The notes under the pieces were generated by a model. It had not been told where the DNA came from. It saw only the letters and a list, made by a program, of their open reading frames with translations, and did not search any database. Of a stretch of DNA of 64,000 bases, positions 44,759-57,184 are shown one piece after another. The stretch spans positions 186,001 to 250,000 of the forward strand of contig JAOTOM010005144.1 of the NCBI GenBank assembly GCA_034440615.1, in the 5' to 3' direction. The DNA is from Ashinkailepas kermadecensis (lineage: Eukaryota > Arthropoda > Thecostraca > Neolepadidae). A program made the translations under genes and the position numbers. Positions within the stretch are counted from its first letter, which is position 1. Every line of letters starts with the position of its first letter.

Positions 44759-45736
44759 GCATGTCGGTGAGCACTTCCATGAAGAAGAGAGCGCGAATGG
44801 GTTCACGATGTATATTCATTCATCATATCTCGCCATGCAACGGTCGGTACAAAACACCAAACAATACCATAGCAAGTGGGATCACGAGAAAGCGAACAAC
44901 CCAGCTCTCGGGCGACGTCTTATCAAATAGATTGGGGGAGGGGCATTGCATGTCTTCACACTTCACAGGGTCCCATGCGAAATCCGGAAGACATGGGTGG
45001 GGGTGGGGAGAGGGTGATCAGCCATAGGGGAGACAGGGCCACCCGTATATAAGAGGACACTTGACCGATGGCAGATCCGGGTATCGGGGCCGTTCCACCA
45101 AGATATTCTGATGTGGAGCCAAGTTGGCATTTAGCCACGATTTGCGGGAGAACTAGAAACATCTGATTGGGGATTATTTGCTTACCCTGAAGCGGAGATC
45201 CTACGCTATTCGAATATAATCAGCTTAGGAAAACTGGTTTGGTCCTCCCCCAAGCCGACTCTGAACCGGTTGACTGAATCTGCCAATGTCCCTGACCGAA
45301 GTGCAGCATTTCTCAAAGCAATAACATGTTTCGAATATTCATCTGGCTTGCAGGAATCTGTTGCACGACAGACATTCATAATCATTTGAACTTCATCCGA
45401 TACGAGTGGCACCACGCGCTTTGACACCAACATTGCGATCTAGTTTGTGTCTCTGCTCTTATCGCAGTCTAGTCGTTTGGCAAGAAATGGGTGACTTAAT
45501 CGAAACGCAGAAGAAATGCACGAGTTTACACGTCCACAGATAACTTCAATAAATATTGTATCGACTTAACGAACACGAAGACCAACGTGGGAGTGAGTGA
45601 CGAGGCAGCCAACAGTTCGACAAATCCAAGGCGTCCACGTCGACGCGGCTTCACGTGCGGGCCGACAATGGTGTGCGTCACAAACCGCGGCGCACGAGCC
45701 GGGTCAGCAACGATACGAGCGTTGGTCATCGGGCCA
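44759..45736. other. Intergenic sequence downstream of the vrille-like gene
   Basis: GTATATAAG lies at about 45044. A minus-strand 75-codon open frame at 45206-45433 has no recognised domain. The 3' UTR of the bZIP gene should lie in the right part; I could not fix its polyA site. Confidence 0.4.
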
Positions 45737-46831
45737 TCAGACGTCCACGGAGCGCTGCTGACTCAGCAGTGACCGCAGCGTGGCCACCTCCGACGACAGC
45801 CGCTCCAGCTGGCTGCGGATCTGGCCGCTGGCCGGCTCGGCGGGCGGCTCGGCCTGCGGCTCGGCGGGCGGCTCGGAGGCCGATGAGCGGCGCCGTTTGC
45901 AGGCCAGCGAGCCAGAGCCGCAGTCACTCATGGCCGAGTCGCGGTCGTCGCCGGACGACGCCGAGTCGTGCGGCTCCTCCTTCACCTGGACGGACAGCGC
46001 GCCCAGCCGCATCTTGTGGCGCAGCTTGAGCGGCAGCGAGGACAGCTCGGCGGCCGGAGACGCGACACGCGGCTCGCCGGCCGGCTTGGTCAGGTTGACT
46101 GCGGCGCTGAAGTCGGGCGTCAGTCTCTGTTCGGCGTCTGCCGAGCGCGGCCGCCACGGCTGGTGCGGCTCGAGCCGGTGCAGCTCGTGCAGAGACTGCT
46201 GCCGGTACACGGCCGGCGCGGCCGCCGCCGGCGGCAAGTTCGGCTCGAACGGCGGGGCGGTGCCGGCGCTGCCAGGTCGGGACTCGACAGTGTGGCCGGC
46301 CGCCGAGCCGCCGCTCAGCTGCAGCAGACCGGCCGCCGACACCGACTTGGACCGCTTGTTGAAGCCCAGCATGCGCTCGGCCGACGGCAGCTGCGCCAGC
46401 ACCTGCTCCACGTCGATGTGGTTCTCGCCGATGATGCCGAACTTGTTGCGGATGGTGTTGAGCTGCGCGCGCAGCAGGAAGTTATCCTTGGTGAGCTCGG
46501 CCACGCGCGACTCCAGGATCATGTCGTTGAAGCGGCGCTTCTCGCGGCTACGCTTGGCCGCCTCGTTGTTGCGACGGCGCCGATCCCAGTAGCTGTCGTC
46601 CTTGTGCGTGGACTGCGTCAGGTCACGCTGCTTACGCGAGTGCTGCTGCTCTCCAGCTGGCTCCTGCATGGGCGGCGCCAGCATCTCTAGCAGCGGCATC
46701 TGCAAGCTGTCGTTGGGATTCTGGTCGCTAGGCGGCGAGTAGTAGTAGGCTCCGTCAGGCTGAGGGGCCGGTGCAAACCGCACTTTGACGTCCCCGTACT
46801 GAACCGAGCCGAACATGCTCTCGGCGACCAT
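45737..46831 (-). CDS. vri: Vrille/NFIL3-type bZIP transcription factor
   Basis: VRI is a nuclear DNA-binding repressor of the PAR/NFIL3 branch. In insects it closes the second clock loop by repressing Clock through D-box-like sites. From the ATG at 46831 the protein has 364 residues. The basic region is at about 84-100 (RRRRNNEAAKRSREKRR) with the heptad L106-L113-L120-I127. The vrille-specific extension follows: IRNKFGIIGENHIDVEQVL then LPSAERMLGFNKRSK. The rest is Pro/Ala/Ser-rich; the C-terminus ends in a helical LERLSSEVATLRSLL. An acceptor TTCCTTTCCAG at 46846 precedes the ATG by 14 bases, so translation starts in this exon and the upstream frame to 46948 is intron. It is shorter than Drosophila VRI, as in other arthropods where the tail is short. 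NFIL3 is the alternative name; the extension favours vri. Confidence 0.88.
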   Translation of the reverse strand: MVAESMFGSVQYGDVKVRFAPAPQPDGAYYYSPPSDQNPNDSLQMPLLEMLAPPMQEPAGEQQHSRKQRDLTQSTHKDDSYWDRRRRNNEAAKRSREKRRFNDMILESRVAELTKDNFLLRAQLNTIRNKFGIIGENHIDVEQVLAQLPSAERMLGFNKRSKSVSAAGLLQLSGGSAAGHTVESRPGSAGTAPPFEPNLPPAAAAPAVYRQQSLHELHRLEPHQPWRPRSADAEQRLTPDFSAAVNLTKPAGEPRVASPAAELSSLPLKLRHKMRLGALSVQVKEEPHDSASSGDDRDSAMSDCGSGSLACKRRRSSASEPPAEPQAEPPAEPASGQIRSQLERLSSEVATLRSLLSQQRSVDV

Positions 46832-46845
46832 CGTCGCTGGAATAT

Positions 46846-47720
46846 CTGGAAAGGAACAGACCAATGTCAAATCCACCTGCAGCTGAAACAAGTCAATGAG
46901 TGCTTGGCTGGGGTTGAACAGTGATTTGTTTGTGACCGGACAGGGCACGATTACCTATTGAAAATGGTATATGGGACGGTGCCATATCATTTGTTCACGA
47001 TTCACCCTCTCCCGAAAGCGTATTGAATGTGAAGGACAATGAAACTGCTCAACAATGAATCACACTCACAAATTAAGTACACTCAGTAAATTACAATAAG
47101 AACTAAAAGACATAAATTCGAACTAAATCATGCCCAGTAGCATTGCACAGTTTCTGAGGTTGTTGGACCTCCGTGATGAATCAACTGTGGTACGACAGTC
47201 ACAGCCGCCGAGACAAGACAGACATTTCGCACCGAAGTGACTCATCCTACGGTCGGGTATTCGGTTCGTTAAAAAAACACTGGTGTGAATGTCCCGCGAT
47301 TTCATAATGTCGGCTGATCAGGCGGAATGCACCTCGAGACTTGCAACAGACATCGAAGCCGGCGAAGCTGCTCTGAGTGGTACGGCATGACCAGCAGAAG
47401 ACGACACAACGTCGGAGGCCCAGCTGGCGACCCACAGCAGCCCAGCCCGTGGCCGCTGTGACTAGCAGCTGCACGAGCGGAACTACCGAGCTGCGGTGAC
47501 CAGTTGACCGGGTGGTGGAGGCGCGGGTATCAAGCCTCGTGGTCGGCTCGGCGGCTGCTGACTCAGCACACGGACAATGGCTGCCCTCAGCCGCATGGCG
47601 CCGCCCCCGCGCGTCTTCCGCCCGGCACATCAGCTCTCTGACAGCTTCACTGGACTGTGGACGCCACGGAGCACGAGTGGCCCACCGACTGCCGTACCTA
47701 GCGTGCTGGTCACTACTGGG
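46846..47720 (-). other. Intron of the vrille-like gene
   Basis: No coding exon seen. A GTGAGT preceded by TTAATTT occurs on the minus strand at about 47064 and could be a donor of an alternative first exon. Confidence 0.4.
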
Positions 47721-47724
47721 GGAC

Positions 47725-48005
47725 GCCCTGCAGACTACTGCGGACCACTGAAGATCACTAAGGGCCACTGAAGACCACTGAGGACCACTGAGGACCACCG
47801 TAGACTGGTGCAGGTCAACAAAGACAGTCACGGGCCACTGCATATAATTGCAGGCCACTACAGATCACTTCAGACTATTGCAGATCACTGCAGCCCGTTG
47901 CAGACAACTGCAGATCAATGCAGACCATTGTAAACCTCTGTAGACCACTGCAGATTACTAAAGACCGTTGCAAACCACTGCAGACCACTGCAGACCGTCA
48001 GCGGG
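47725..48005 (+). repeat. Degenerate GACCACTGCA repeat
   Basis: About 25 units of 10-12 bp (GACCACTGAG, GACCACTGCA, GATCACTGCA) in tandem, within the presumed 5' intron of the bZIP gene. Confidence 0.85.
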
Positions 48006-48188
48006 CGGACAACCGGCGGTATGCGGTTTGTCCGCCATTATGCAACGGAACAGGCCGGCATGACCTCGGTCAGTTGTATGTGGCACCGTACCAGCCAGCA
48101 GCGGAAGCCGAGTCGGCCGTGTTGGCCCAATACTCGGAGTGCACGCGCCGGCACGCCTGCCAGCGCTTTAATTTGATTGTAACGTGAG

Positions 48189-48322
<134 letters not shown>

Positions 48323-48436
48323 CCTATCTTTCTCATACGAGGTTTGACTTTAGTCGTGTCGCACGAGACCATCACCGCACGGCACATTATGCAGCCGTCG
48401 GAAGTCCTGCCGGCCCACTCGCCCCCGCTGCCACAT

Positions 48437-48439
48437 ACC
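48437..48439 (-). other. Candidate first-exon donor of the vrille-like gene
   Basis: The minus strand reads GGGAG/GTATGT, with GT at 48438-48437, a good donor match. It lies just downstream, in gene orientation, of the E-box and D-box cluster, as expected for a non-coding first exon joined to the acceptor at 46846. This is inference. Confidence 0.35.
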
Positions 48440-48604
48440 TCCCGTCACCAATGCTAAACTGCCAGGAGCCAGGCCGTTCCAGAAGCGCGGCAACTTCGCA
48501 AATGTCGCCGGCGCCTTCAGCTCGCACTCGGGATACTGACGGGAGCGTGGCGATAGGCGGGACCCCACTGGGGGATCTGCGGGAAGAAGATCCGTGAGCG
48601 AGCG

Positions 48605-48868
48605 CACGTGCGACGAGTCTGCCGGTCGGCGGCGGGCACGCGACCTGCGGCGGAAGGTCAGCCGGCACGCGACCTGCGGCGGAAGGTCGGCATGCACGTG
48701 ACCTGCGGCGGAAGGTCGGCCGGATGCGTGCGCGCCGTCTGGTCACGTGCTCTGAGCCGCGGCCGTCGCGTGTTGGCACAGATCGATGCCGGCCGGTAGC
48801 CGGTGCGGACGGAAGTGGCCGTGGGTGGCGCCACTCTAGCGAACGGTGACGCGACGCGATTACGTAAC
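48605..48868 (-). promoter_or_regulatory. E-box and D-box cluster upstream of the vrille-like gene
   Basis: Three canonical E-boxes CACGTG lie at 48605-48610, 48695-48700 and 48744-48749. A perfect NFIL3/VRI-class D-box ATTACGTAAC lies at 48859-48868. A CRE TGACGTCA follows at 48997-49004. In flies vri is driven by CLK/CYC through E-boxes. This is a candidate clock-controlled promoter, not a shown one. Confidence 0.5.
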
Positions 48869-48869
48869 C

Positions 48870-50230
48870 GCGCGACGCCGCGGCCGGCCGGCCGGTGCCG
48901 GCTCGCTGGCGCGCTATTTTCGGCGGTGATGCCGGCGTCACGGCCGAACCGGCCGTAGACGGCGGCCGCTGCTGCGTCCGCTGACCGGAGCCACTCTGAC
49001 GTCACGTCACGCTGCTGCCGCTCGTCTCGCCGTCTCTCACCCGTCTCACAGTCAGGCTGCTGCCGTCGTGGGTCCGACTGTGGTGCCGGCGTGGGCGGCG
49101 ACGACACCCTCAGGCACGGGAAGGCATAGTCGTGAGTCACGCTCCCTGGACGTCGGCAGTGTGACTCAATATGGCCTCGCTGGTCAGATTGCCTGTCACA
49201 GAGCAGCCGCACCAGCGATCTCACGTGGCATCAGCGGCTGTGCTTCATCAACAGCCATGCAACACGCGTCTCCAGTCCTCCGGTACACAGTTGACGGGCG
49301 CCGCCATTCCACAAGCGGAATTTCAGCTCACATGTCTGTCCGGTTGTTGTTCCCGACTGGGCAGTAAACCTGCGTTCTCTGCACCGCGGCTTTGTCGAAT
49401 CTGTTGCGTGTGGCGGCTGGCGCGTACACGCCGCGCCAGTACAGTGTTCGGCCGCCACTGACCTCGGGCGCGGCCTTTGACAGTGGCCCCGGGCCCGGCC
49501 AGGTCAGCCGCCCCCGCCTCCTATCCCCGCCGCCACCTGTTGGCTCGCCGAGTGCGCCCATTTGCGGCCGGACGCCGGGTCCGTGTGTCCGAGCCAGATG
49601 ATGTAACCGGGCCGACTGCCAGGCGCTGACTCAGCCGCGGCCGCCGACCGCCGACTCGGCCGGCTGACTCATCTACTCCGCAGCCGTCCGCTCGTCTGTA
49701 GCTCGGCAGTCCGCTCGTCTACAGCTCGGTCGGCAGACTCCGCAGCCGTCCGCTCGTCTGCAGCGCGGTCGGCAGCCACGTCCGCCTGCCTTGCTTGGCG
49801 CTGCGCACCTACTCGGCCAGGGATATCCCCAGCCTGCGGCAGAGTGACATTCGGAGACTGCCGAGGTCGCATCCAGCCGCGGATCAAAACCACGATCGAA
49901 GTCACCCGGATCGAAGTCGATTCAAGGGGTGTGCTTCCACTGAGAGTTGCAGGCACTTCAAATGTAAACTTTAGTATGCACATACAATCGAGGCAGTGAT
50001 TAACCCGAGAGCTCTTCCACCGAGGTCCAGACGGTTTACATTTGAATACACACGAACTCTTAGCAGCTAGAAGAGAGATCAGGATCCCGGTGACCCGCTC
50101 GGCGTCTGTGTGCCTCCACGAGGAGCCTATCCGAATAAGCGCACAAGCCGAAGAATCAAGTGTGGAGCGGCGGCGACCCGACACCGCATGTCGCGACCCA
50201 GGAGAACCGCACGGCGCGGTGGACCGGAAC
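48870..50230. other. GC-rich sequence upstream of the vrille-like gene
   Basis: Apart from the CRE at 48997 and a small duplication of CCGTCCGCTCGTCTGYAGC at 49684-49765, nothing is supported. Open frames are GC-driven. Confidence 0.4.
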
Positions 50231-50234
50231 TGGG

Positions 50235-51415
50235 TCACACCGGTCGGGCTTTCCCAGCTGAGCCGGCCGCTGGCCGCCGGAAGTGTTACACGTCGTGGCG
50301 CACGACAGCCGCCGCCCTGAGCCGGCCGCTGGCCGCCGGAAGTGTTACACGTCGTGGCGCACGACAGCCGCCGCCCTGAGCCGGCCGCTGGCCGCCGGAC
50401 GTGTTACACGTCGTGGCGCACGACAGCCGCCGCCCTGAGCCGGCCGCTGGCCGCCGGACGTGTTACACGTCGTGGCGCACGACAGCCGCCGCCGCCGGAA
50501 GTGTTACACGTCGTGGCGCACGACAGCCGCCGCCGCCGGAAGTGTTACACGTCGTGGCGCACGACAGCCGCCGCCGCCGGAAGTGTTACACGTCGTGGCG
50601 CACGACAGCCGCCGCCGCCGGAAGTGTTACACGTCGTGGCGCACGACAGCCGCCGCCCTGAGCCGGCCGCTGGCCGCCGGAAGTGTTACACGTCGTGGCG
50701 CACGACAGCCGCCGCCCTGAGCCGGCCGCTGGCCGCCGGACGTGTTACACGTCGTGGCGCACGACAGCCGCCGCCCTGAGCCGTCCGCTGGCCGCCGGAA
50801 GTGTTACACGTCGTGGTGCACGACAGCCGCCGCCCTGAGCCGGCCGCTGGCCGCCGGAAGTGTTACACGTCGTGGCGCACGACAGCCGCCGCCCTGAGCC
50901 GGCCGCTGGCCGCCGGAAGTGTTACACGTCGTGGCGCACGACAGCCGCCGCCCTGAGCCGGCCGCTGGCCGCCGGAAGTGTTACACGTCGTGGCGCACGA
51001 CAGCCGCCGCCCTGAGCCGGCCGCTGGCCGCCGGAAGTGTTACACGTCGTGGTGCACGACAGCCGCCGCCCTGAGCCGGCCGCTGGCCGCCGGAAGTGTT
51101 ACACGTCGTGGCGCACGACAGCCGCCGCCCTGAGCCGGCCGCTGGCCGCCGGAAGTGTTACACGTCGTGGCGCACGACAGCCGCCGCCCTGAGCCGGCCG
51201 CTGGCCGCCGGACGTGTTACACGTCGTGGCGCACGACAGCCGCCGCCGCCGGAAGTGTTACACGTCGTGGCGCACGACAGCCGCCGCCGCCGGAAGTGTT
51301 ACACGTCGTGGCGCACGACAGCCGCCGCCGCCGGAAGTGTTACACGTCGTGGCGCACGACAGCCGCCGCCGCCGGAAGTGTTACACGTCGTGGCGCACGA
51401 CAGCCGCCGCCGCCG
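50235..51415 (+). repeat. 59-bp and 41-bp minisatellite
   Basis: The long unit is GTGTTACACGTCGTGGCGCA, CGACAGCCGCCGCCCTGAGC, CGGCCGCTGGCCGCCGGAA (59 bp). The short unit lacks the CCTGAGCCGGCCGCTGGC segment (41 bp). About 23 units in all; short units form two runs (about 50480-50650 and 51235-51410). Each unit has a 6-bp-stem hairpin GTCGTG-GCG-CACGAC. Confidence 0.95.
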
Positions 51416-52339
51416 CGCTAGTCAGAGGCTGCCGTCTGACTGGGCTGGGCTGCGCCTGGAGATGGAGCTGACCGACATGTGACCGGCCACCCGGCGACTC
51501 TGGTGCCAGCCCATGATTCAGTCGCAGTCTTCCGGAACATAACATTACCGGTGTCGCACTTTCAAACGCCCGGCAGTGGAACAAAGCGTAATGCCAGCAA
51601 TGCACCGGATATGACTGGCAGCCATTACGGTCAGCCGTAACTGTTGCAGTAACATTTCGTGCTGAATCACGAGACTTTGTGTGTGAAGAATTAGTGGCTT
51701 GTGGGAATGACATTGCCATTGACACTGAAGGTGTTCCAAGTTACAGATGTTAACCGATGTGAAGGTCGAACCAGACATCTGACCACTTGCTGATACACTT
51801 GAGAAGCCTCCGGTTACCGGTACCTCTGAGACGTCCTTGGTTCATCTGAGATGCATACGGTACAACAGGAATGTCTCTGTTACACCAGAGACGTCTCTGG
51901 TGCATCATGGATACCTTTGATACATCTGACATATTGCTAGTATGCAGATGCTGTCTGGTGCACTTGGAGCGACTACCGGACATTTCAGGCATCTCTGATG
52001 CATCTGAAGCAGCCTCAGTAAATGCCAGACTCTCTGGTGCCTCTGTCATGTTTCTGGTAAATCTGAGGAATTGCTGATGCAGCCGAGAACTCTCTAGCAC
52101 ACCTGAGGAGTTCCTGATGCAGCAGCAGCGTTGCTGACACATTGCAAGCATTTCTGATACACCACGGGCAGTTCTGGTGCACCAGAGACGACCATGTATG
52201 TGCCGGCAACTCCGTCGGCCCTGAAACTGCGCCGACCTTCGGCGCGCGCCAGATTTCCCCGCCCTCAATGAAACAATGCAATAGAATGTGCATCGGGCCT
52301 CAGGTTGGCAGAGTGCTGCAGCCGAAGGAGGTGCACTAC
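51416..52339. other. Intergenic sequence with diffuse short repeats
   Basis: Degenerate CTGGTGCATCTGAGA-like repeats at about 51800-52200. No gene seen. Confidence 0.4.
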
Positions 52340-52344
52340 AGTAG

Positions 52345-52597
52345 GGAGGGCGCCAGCCGCCACGGACGAGCGCCACATTCCAGCGCCAGCAGCCGCGGAC
52401 GAGCGCCACATTCCAGCGCCAGCCGCCACGGACGAGCGCCACATTCCAGCGCCAGCAGCCGCGGACGAGCGCCACATTCCAGCGCCAGCCGCCACGGACG
52501 AGCGCCACATTCCAGCGCCAGCCGCCACGGACGAGCGCCACATTCCAGCGCCAGCAGCCGCGGACGAGCGCCACATTCCAGCGCCAGTGGGCGCGGA
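52345..52597 (+). repeat. 33-bp minisatellite
   Basis: Seven to eight units of GACGAGCGCCACATTCCAGC plus GCCAGCCGCCACG or GCCAGCAGCCGCG, 11 codons each. Confidence 0.93.
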
Positions 52598-52629
52598 CAG
52601 ACCAATAGCAGCGTGGGAAGCAGCGCTGC

Positions 52630-53665
52630 AGTATCGTGGGAGTTGGCGCTGTAGTATCGTGGCGGGAATCCGCGGTGTAGTATCATCACCGGAGTCGGCG
52701 GTGTAGTATCGTGGCCGAAGTCGGCGCCATATTATCGTGACCGGAGTCAGCACTATAGTATCGTGGCCGTAGTCGGCAGTGTAGTATCGTGGCTGGAGTC
52801 GGCGATGTGGTATCGCGGGAGTGAGAGTTGCAGTTTCGTGACCAGGGTCAGCGTTACGGTAGTGTGTCCGCGGTCGGCGTAGTAATTTATCGGGGTAGTT
52901 ATCGTGGCCGGTAAGAGCTGTAGTTAGCGTGGCCGGTAGGAGCTGTAGTTATCGTGGCCGGTAGGAGCCGTAGTTATCGTGGCTGGTAGGAGCTGGAGCT
53001 ATCGTGGCCGGTAGGAACTGTAGTTATCGTGGTCGGTAGGAGCTGTAGTTATTGTGGTCGGTAGGAGTTGTAGTTATCGTGGCCGGTAGGAGCTTGAGCT
53101 ATCGTGGCCGGTAGGAACTTTAGTTATCGTGGCCGGTAGGAGCTGTAGTTATTGTGGTCGGTAGGAGTTTTGTTATCGTGGCCGGTAGGAGCTGTAGTTA
53201 TGGTGGCCGGTAGGAGCTGTAGTTATGGTGGCCGGTAGGAGCTGTAGTTATGGTGGCCGGTAGGAGCTGGAGTTATCGTGGCCGGTAGGAGCTGGAGTTA
53301 TCGTGGCCGGTAGGAGCTGGAGTTATCGTGGCCGGTAGGAGCCGTATTTATCGTCGTCGGCAGGAGCTGTAGCTATCGTGGCCGGTAGGATCTATAGTCA
53401 TCGTGGCCGGTAGGATCCATAGTTATCGTGGCCGGTAGGAGCTGGAGTTATCGTGGCCGGAACGAGCGGTAGTTATCGTGGCCGGCAGGAGCTGGAGTTA
53501 TCGTGGCCGGAAGGAGCGGTAGTTATCGTGGCCGGTAGGATCTATAGTCATCGTGGCCGGTAGGATCCATAGTTATCGTGGCCGGTAGGAGCTGGAGTTA
53601 TCGTGGCCGGCAGGAGCTGGAGTTATCGTGGCCGGAAGGAGCGGTAGTTATCGTGACAGGAACAC
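52630..53665 (+). repeat. 25-bp minisatellite
   Basis: About 40 units of GTAGTTATCGTGGCCGGTAG plus GAGCT. The leading part (52630-52880) is a diverged relative, TAGTATCGTGGCCGGAGTCGGC. Confidence 0.93.
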
Positions 53666-53969
53666 AACCGGGCTGTGTTGGCTGGGTAGTTGTGGGCCGA
53701 GCTGGACGCTGCAGCTATGTGGCTTCGTCACCACAAAGTTCAACCTGACACAGCAGCCGCAACCATTTCAAGTGCTGTGATGCTGAGTCACATCCTTCGA
53801 ACTGCCGGGTCGGCTGGGCTGGAGGCCAGTGCGGGCTCGCCGAGCCACCGGGCCGCCGGGCCGCCGACGTGCCTCGGTCAACTGGCCGAGAGTCATTACG
53901 TTTGTCGAGACCCCCCCCTCCCCACCAATCCGTGTTTGCCCAGCTCACCGGGGCCGATCCAGTAGCCTG

Positions 53970-54285
53970 TTCAGCTGACCGGGATGTAGGGATGTAGTCC
54001 GCTCAGCCTGTGCCGCTTGGACCGTCAGAGGGATGTAGTCCACCCAGCCTGTTCCGTTTGGAGCGTCAGCGGGATGTAGTCCACCCAGCCTGTTCCGTTT
54101 GGACCGTCAGAGGGATGTAGTCCACCCAGCCTGTTCCGTTTGGAGCGTCAGAGGGATGTAGTCCACCCAGCCTGTTCCGTTTGGAGCGTCAGCGGGATGT
54201 AGTCCACCCAGCCTGTTCCGTTTGGAGCGTCAGCGGGATGTAGTCCACCCAGCCTGTTCCGTTTGGAGCGTCAGCGGGACGTACG
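53970..54285 (+). repeat. 41-bp minisatellite
   Basis: About seven units of GTTCCGTTTGGAGCGTCAGC plus GGGATGTAGTCCACCCAGCC-T. Confidence 0.93.
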
Positions 54286-54534
54286 ACTCGCACATGATCG
54301 GCGCATGTTCTCGGGTGACGTGCGCTTCGAATTCGAAGTGTACCGATGTCGTTCCGCTGTTCTCCTCCAGCGCCTCAGAGGTGAGCGGTATAAATGTGGT
54401 GCAGCTGGTCTCGATCGGTCGCGCCGGACAGGCGCAGGTGGGTCGTCGACCTCAGCCGTGCACTTGGTGGCGACTGCTGCCGCGTCTTTCTCGAAGTCAC
54501 TCAGACTAAGTCATCGGCAGTGTCCGAAGAGACA

Positions 54535-54890
54535 GCTGTCCGGGCACGCTGCAGTGTTCGGGCACGCTGCAGTGTCCGATCACGTTAGTGTCCGGTCTCG
54601 CTGCAGTGTTCGGGCACGCTGCAGTGTCCGATCACGTTAGTGTCCGGGCGCGCTGCAGTGTCCGGCCATGCTACAGTGTCCGATCACGTTAGTGTCCGGT
54701 CTCGCTGCAGTGTTCGGGCACGCTCAGTGTCCGGCCACGCTGCAGTGTCCGATCACGTTACAGTGTCCGGGCGCGCTGCAGTGTTCGGGCACGCTGCAGT
54801 GTCCGGGCGCGCTGCAGTGTCCGGGCACGCTGCAGTGTCCGGGCACGCTGCAGTGTCCGATCACGTTACAGTGTCCGGGCGCGCTGCAAG
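54535..54890 (+). repeat. 18-bp minisatellite
   Basis: About 20 units of CAGTGTCCGGGCACGCTG, mixed with CGATCACGTTAGTGTCCGGT variants. Confidence 0.93.
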
Positions 54891-55029
54891 GTGACCGTAC
54901 CGACTGGTGGCCCCTGGCGCGACACTATGACGTCAATGGATTACACAGGCCGGCGGTCTTGTCGGGCGGCGTCACGCCGAACGGCCGCCCAGTGGCCAGT
55001 TGCATCAGCGTGGCGACAGGGCAGCGGCA

Positions 55030-55182
55030 CTCCGGCCACTCCGGCCACTCCAGCCACTCCGGCCACTCCGGACACTCCAGCCACTCCGGCCACTCCGGCC
55101 ACTCCAGCCACTCCGGCCACTCCAGCCACTCCGGCCACTCCGGCCACTCCGGCCACTCCGGCCACTCCGGCCACTCCGCCGC
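55030..55182 (+). repeat. 9-bp minisatellite
   Basis: Seventeen units of CCACTCCGG or CCACTCCAG. The three-codon period gives artificial ORFs in all frames. Confidence 0.95.
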
Positions 55183-55589
55183 TGCAGATAGTCGGTCAGC
55201 CGGCCTGTGAAGCAGCGTTGCCACGTATCGACCTACTTCGTTCAATCCTTGTCGAGTCACAGCCAGCTGCCGGCCACGGTCGCCAACCGTAGCGATCAGT
55301 CACGGTAGCCAACCATGGTAACCATCCACGGTGGCCAACCCACATCGCCAGCCACGGCGATGAGCCACAGTCGCCAGCCACGCCAGAGAGCCTTTAAGTC
55401 AGTGGATTTTAAGTTTTGCATCAACGGGCTGTGTGTGCGCGACTCGAGAAGAGCCACGCATCTATGGTGAAGAGGTGGTGTTAACCACCGATCCCTGCCC
55501 TCTATACGATCCAGCACCGAACAGCTTGTTCTTGTTCACGCTGTCCAACAAGTCCGAGTTACTGTTGCTGCAGTATGATCTAATGGTCG

Positions 55590-55805
55590 TCTGCCAGACA
55601 CACTGGGAAGTGTATCATCATACAACTCATGGTCATCAGCCAGGCACACTGGGAAGTGTATCATCATACAGCTCATGGCCATCAGTCAGGCACACTGGGA
55701 AGTGTATCATCATACAGCTCATGGTCATGAGTCAGGCACACTGTGAAGTGTACCATCATACAGCTCATGGTCATCAGTCAGGCACACTGGGAAGTGTATC
55801 ATCAC
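55590..55805 (+). repeat. 46-bp tandem repeat
   Basis: CACTGGGAAGTGTATCATCA recurs at 55601, 55647, 55693, 55739 and 55785 (exact 46-bp period), with TACAGCTCATGGTCATCAGT between. Confidence 0.95.
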
Positions 55806-57020
55806 CCCCACCGGAGTCGATCGACGGCCAGTCGGAATGGGGAAGAAAATCCAGGACAGCTGCAGCCAGCTGGAACGGCTTTCCAGAAGTAAACGAGCTG
55901 CACAGTGGGTATTGGGCGTCGACACTGGTTTTGGATCAGGGTGAGAGCAAGATGATTTTGAGGTTGATTTTTGCCGTGTGTCAGGTGCTTTGGCCTACAC
56001 CCCACTGGCAAAATTGGGTTGGAAAACTTGGAATAAAAATGCGTGTCCGCTGGTCTAGCTGCAGACGCGCATACGTAGCTGCTGACTCGTGACCCCGACT
56101 AAAATATAGATCACTGATGTCAATAAGCATAGCCTGTTGTCCGGAACAGGAAACATCACGGAGACAAATCAGTGGCGATCAGCACTAGACAATGGGTGTG
56201 TGGACGGTGATCACCATACGGTGGATTCCCGGAAGTTCCGCCCAGGACACACTGCCCCATGGCCGAGGGCTCGCTGTCGACTCTGTTTATACTCGCGTGA
56301 CGCCCGTCTACGAAGTTGACAATGAGTCTTCGATCTGGGCAATGTGTCTTGGGTGGAATGCCGGGGATCCCTCGTGTGGCGATCGCCGGTCGCAGCCGTT
56401 GTACCCCGTACAGCCCTGATTGCCACTGATCTGTCATTGTCACTGATCATTGGCTTCATCCAGGACGTCGCCACGACCGGGGAAAGGTGGAGGGGGGAGG
56501 GGACGCGTACCCATACTTCGTGAAACTTGGCATAACACCTATGGCATCGCATAGAAAAATCAACGGCAATGACACTGGACAGTCAGCAGTAGTTCAGCAA
56601 TAGCCTGTGCACCAGAGTGGAACGATCCTAAGTGATTGAGGAGGAGAGCAAATTGGGTTTTCGAGCCATTTTTTCCAGTCAACGCTTATAGACTCCACTG
56701 TCCTCAGCGACAGTGGGAAGGGGGGGGGGAGTTCCTTAAAGCATGGCAACTTCCACCCCTGTGTTTGTATGCGCATAGCCTTGGAGTTAAAAATACAAGA
56801 AGCATGCCGCACCTAGGCGGCAAACCAGTGAACACTCACTCACCGTGCGTGTGTATGGTGTCTTCCTCTGCAATAGTGCCGGCTCGGGTTCCACCTGCAG
56901 GTTGGCCACACCAGTGCTCTCGTACAACGAGACCGGGAGAAGCGAACAGGCGCGCGTGCAACACTCACTCGCCGTCCTATCCAACTGCCGGCAGCGGCCG
57001 CCTCTCGACACAGCTCGACT
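55806..57020. other. Intergenic sequence
   Basis: No supported gene or repeat. A G-run lies at 56721-56729. Confidence 0.4.
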
Positions 57021-57027
57021 CGGCCGG

Positions 57028-57184
57028 TGACGTCAACACGTACCGGCCATGACGTCACTGGCTGACGTCACAGGCCGGTTTTGGGAAGCGGGACCAATCG
57101 GAGCGGGCCGCACCGGCGCGGGCAGGCCCGGGTGACGTCACCGCTACACCTGGCGCTGACTCAGCCGGACGAGTACGACGTCAA
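57028..57184. promoter_or_regulatory. CRE cluster with CCAAT and MARE/AP-1 sites
   Basis: Perfect TGACGTCA at 57028-57035, 57050-57057, 57063-57070 and 57133-57140. A CCAAT lies at 57094-57098, and GCTGACTCAGC, an AP-1/Maf-type site, at 57155-57165. GACGTCA follows at 57178. The block is GC- and CpG-rich. It looks like a promoter or enhancer, but the gene it serves is unknown. Confidence 0.5.
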